Assembly (NCBI GenBank): GCA_034509755.1
Contig: CM067544.1
Coordinates: 14,441,001 to 14,505,000 of the forward strand
DNA from: Anisodus tanguticus
Taxonomy: Eukaryota; Streptophyta; Magnoliopsida; Solanales; Solanaceae
Length of the DNA: 64,000 bases
Direction: 5' to 3'
Shown: piece after piece, positions 62,611 through 64,000 of the stretch
Layout: every line of letters starts with the position of its first letter
Position numbering within the stretch: the stretch's first letter is position 1
Position numbers and translations under genes: made by a program
The notes under the pieces: generated by a model
What the model saw: only the letters and a program-made list of their open reading frames with translations
Told to the model about the DNA's origin: nothing
Databases searched by the model: none

Positions 62611-63594
62611 AAAGTGTAGATATTTATGGTGCTTAAGGTGTATACTGAAAGAAGGTGGTATGATTAATAAATAGCTGTGCACGAGTGGCTTGTTCTTCAT
62701 ATGTTCTTTGCCATCCACAGGTAACATGAGGTGGACCCTTATACACGTTTTTTTATTAATGCCAAATGTACTTTAATCTTACTTTCAGCAAACATATTTT
62801 TTCCTAATTATCAGTTAGTAATAGACAGGTCTCAGAGGCTACTTGTGGAGGACATAATATGCTTAAGGTCGGTACTGAGAATATTTTGTAAAAGGCTCGA
62901 TGACCTCTAGAGCCTGCTAATCTGCTATATACAGAGAAGTTGTACAAGTCTAAACAAAAATCACTGTCCAAGGACAAGTCTAACACAAATACATCAGTTG
63001 CCTAGGTTGAGTACAATATAATAGCTATCTCTAAGATAATTACAAATTAACCATGATAAGAGTCCTAATAGGTACTAGGCAGCTTCTATTTCCTCCCCTC
63101 TTAGCTTGCTTTTGCACCAACTGATCTTATGAATTCAATTAACTTTTGTTTATCCTGCTGTTCTATTCCAATAAGATGGAATAATTAGTCATTAACTTGC
63201 TAAAAGTCTCCTCTTACATCCTATTACGTAGAATCAAGTTCATTCCTATCTTCTAAGAAGGAAATTTTTTAATTGACACCACTACTAGTTCCAAAGGTAA
63301 ATCATAACTAATAGGCAAGAGTACAAAGGGAATTTGTGAGTAGGGTAAGGAAATTTGTTTTTGTAATCAATTACAAATGCTATTTTAATATGACCTTTTT
63401 CATAGTAAATAAGTAAAACAACACAATATATCTTTGTAACGCCATTTTAATCCATTCAAATTGTAAATGTTTCAGTTTTAAACATTTTCTAGCTCTTTCG
63501 ACTAGATTATTACTGAACATCTCAAAAGAGAGTATTTAGAAGAATTCTAGAATTCATTCCCCAAAGAAAGGTGAATGTCAAGTATGTATAAAAT
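62611..63594. other. intergenic sequence
   Basis: No gene recognised. 62670-62740 weakly resembles 12300-12380. Confidence 0.35.
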
Positions 63595-63685
63595 TCAGGG
63601 TGCTATATTTACTAGGACAAGTTGTGACAGAGGGAAAACTGAACTGATTGAGAGAATGTGGTTAGATTTTGAAAAAAGTGGCCAT
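63595..63685 (-). pseudogene. DUF241 5' remnant
   Basis: The minus strand ATG at 63685 sits in the same context (ACCATGGCC) as the pseudogene at 37633. It is followed by MATFFK and, with a one-base shift, KSNHILSIS, matching KPNHVRSIS of gene 2. Similarity fades after about 30 codons. Confidence 0.5.
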
Positions 63686-63689
63686 GGTT

Positions 63690-63935
63690 TTTGTTGTTTT
63701 TCTTGCTTGGGATAAGGATAAATCTTATGATGAACAGTAATAGCCAAATAAGGTCATTTAATAATCTAGACATTGGATAGAAGAAGCGCATGTGCTAGTA
63801 AAGTGGCCATTCATATGCCCCAATGATTTTTGTGAACTGCAATGCATTTGTCGAACAATGGATGTACTCGTTTATTTTTTTAAGTCCTTGGATTGAATAA
63901 ATTATGTGGCTTTGCTAAGTTTCTGTCTCGTTTTC
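63690..63935 (-). promoter_or_regulatory. DUF241 upstream module (copy C)
   Basis: Carries GATGAACAGTAATAGCCAAA, GCATTTGTCGAACAATGGAT and ATAAATTATGTGGCTTTGC. The last is identical over 19 bp to 37951-37969. The TATA box appears lost. Confidence 0.55.
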
Positions 63936-64000
63936 AGGAGCTTCTGTTCCATTATTAAATTGGTACACGTCTGGCTTGTTGGCCCTGTAGATTACAGATT

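Overview
This is a plant nuclear window, very probably from a Solanaceae species. It is AT-rich, and it holds a plant-specific DUF241 (BPS1-like) gene family, a decayed DUF641/GIL1 gene, and two tRNA-derived SINEs of the type I associate with Solanaceae. It also holds many Ty1/copia and Ty3/gypsy retrotransposon copies, an RTE-type LINE, miniature LTR elements (TRIMs) and small DNA transposons. No rRNA gene, tRNA gene or CRISPR array was seen. Family names come from recognising motifs by eye; no database search was run.

Only two genes look intact. Both are single-exon DUF241 genes on the minus strand, at 5892-6842 and 39604-40410, each with a TATA box 50-70 bp upstream of the ATG. Decayed DUF241 copies lie at 26920-27230, 36556-37633 and 63595-63685, and a promoter-like module without its gene lies at 62170-62610. 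All of these are on the minus strand, so the backbone looks like an old tandem DUF241 cluster broken up by transposons.

Layout. 1-5100: tandem repeats, a 2.36-kb solo LTR (1496-3855, TSD TTTAG) and a SINE. 5.9-6.8 kb: DUF241 gene 1. 7.0-11.9 kb: Copia-1 with both LTRs and TSD CTATC, inserted about 175 bp upstream of gene 1. 13.3-21.7 kb: three copia copies with internal deletions. 24.5-26.3 kb: a GIL1-like pseudogene carrying a TRIM. 26.9-30.6 kb: a DUF241 scrap, a SINE, a second TRIM, an 0.8-kb hAT-like element and unidentified coding remnants. 30.7-36.1 kb: two copia elements fused head to head. 36.5-40.5 kb: a DUF241 pseudogene and DUF241 gene 2. 41.4-50.3 kb: an 8.9-kb copia element with 1.6-kb LTRs (TSD GGGAT). 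50.4-53.5 kb: a Stowaway-like MITE and a 5'-truncated RTE LINE with a perfect 20-bp TSD. 55.0-60.8 kb: a nest of gypsy pieces, with inverted LTR copies around an RT/RNase H fragment, abutting a copia fragment and a gypsy integrase tail. 61.7-64.0 kb: an LTR remnant and DUF241 promoter remnants.

No operon-like or defence-like system is present. The most informative signals are the repeated promoter module of the DUF241 cluster, the insertions at gene starts, and the inverted or fused retroelement structures.
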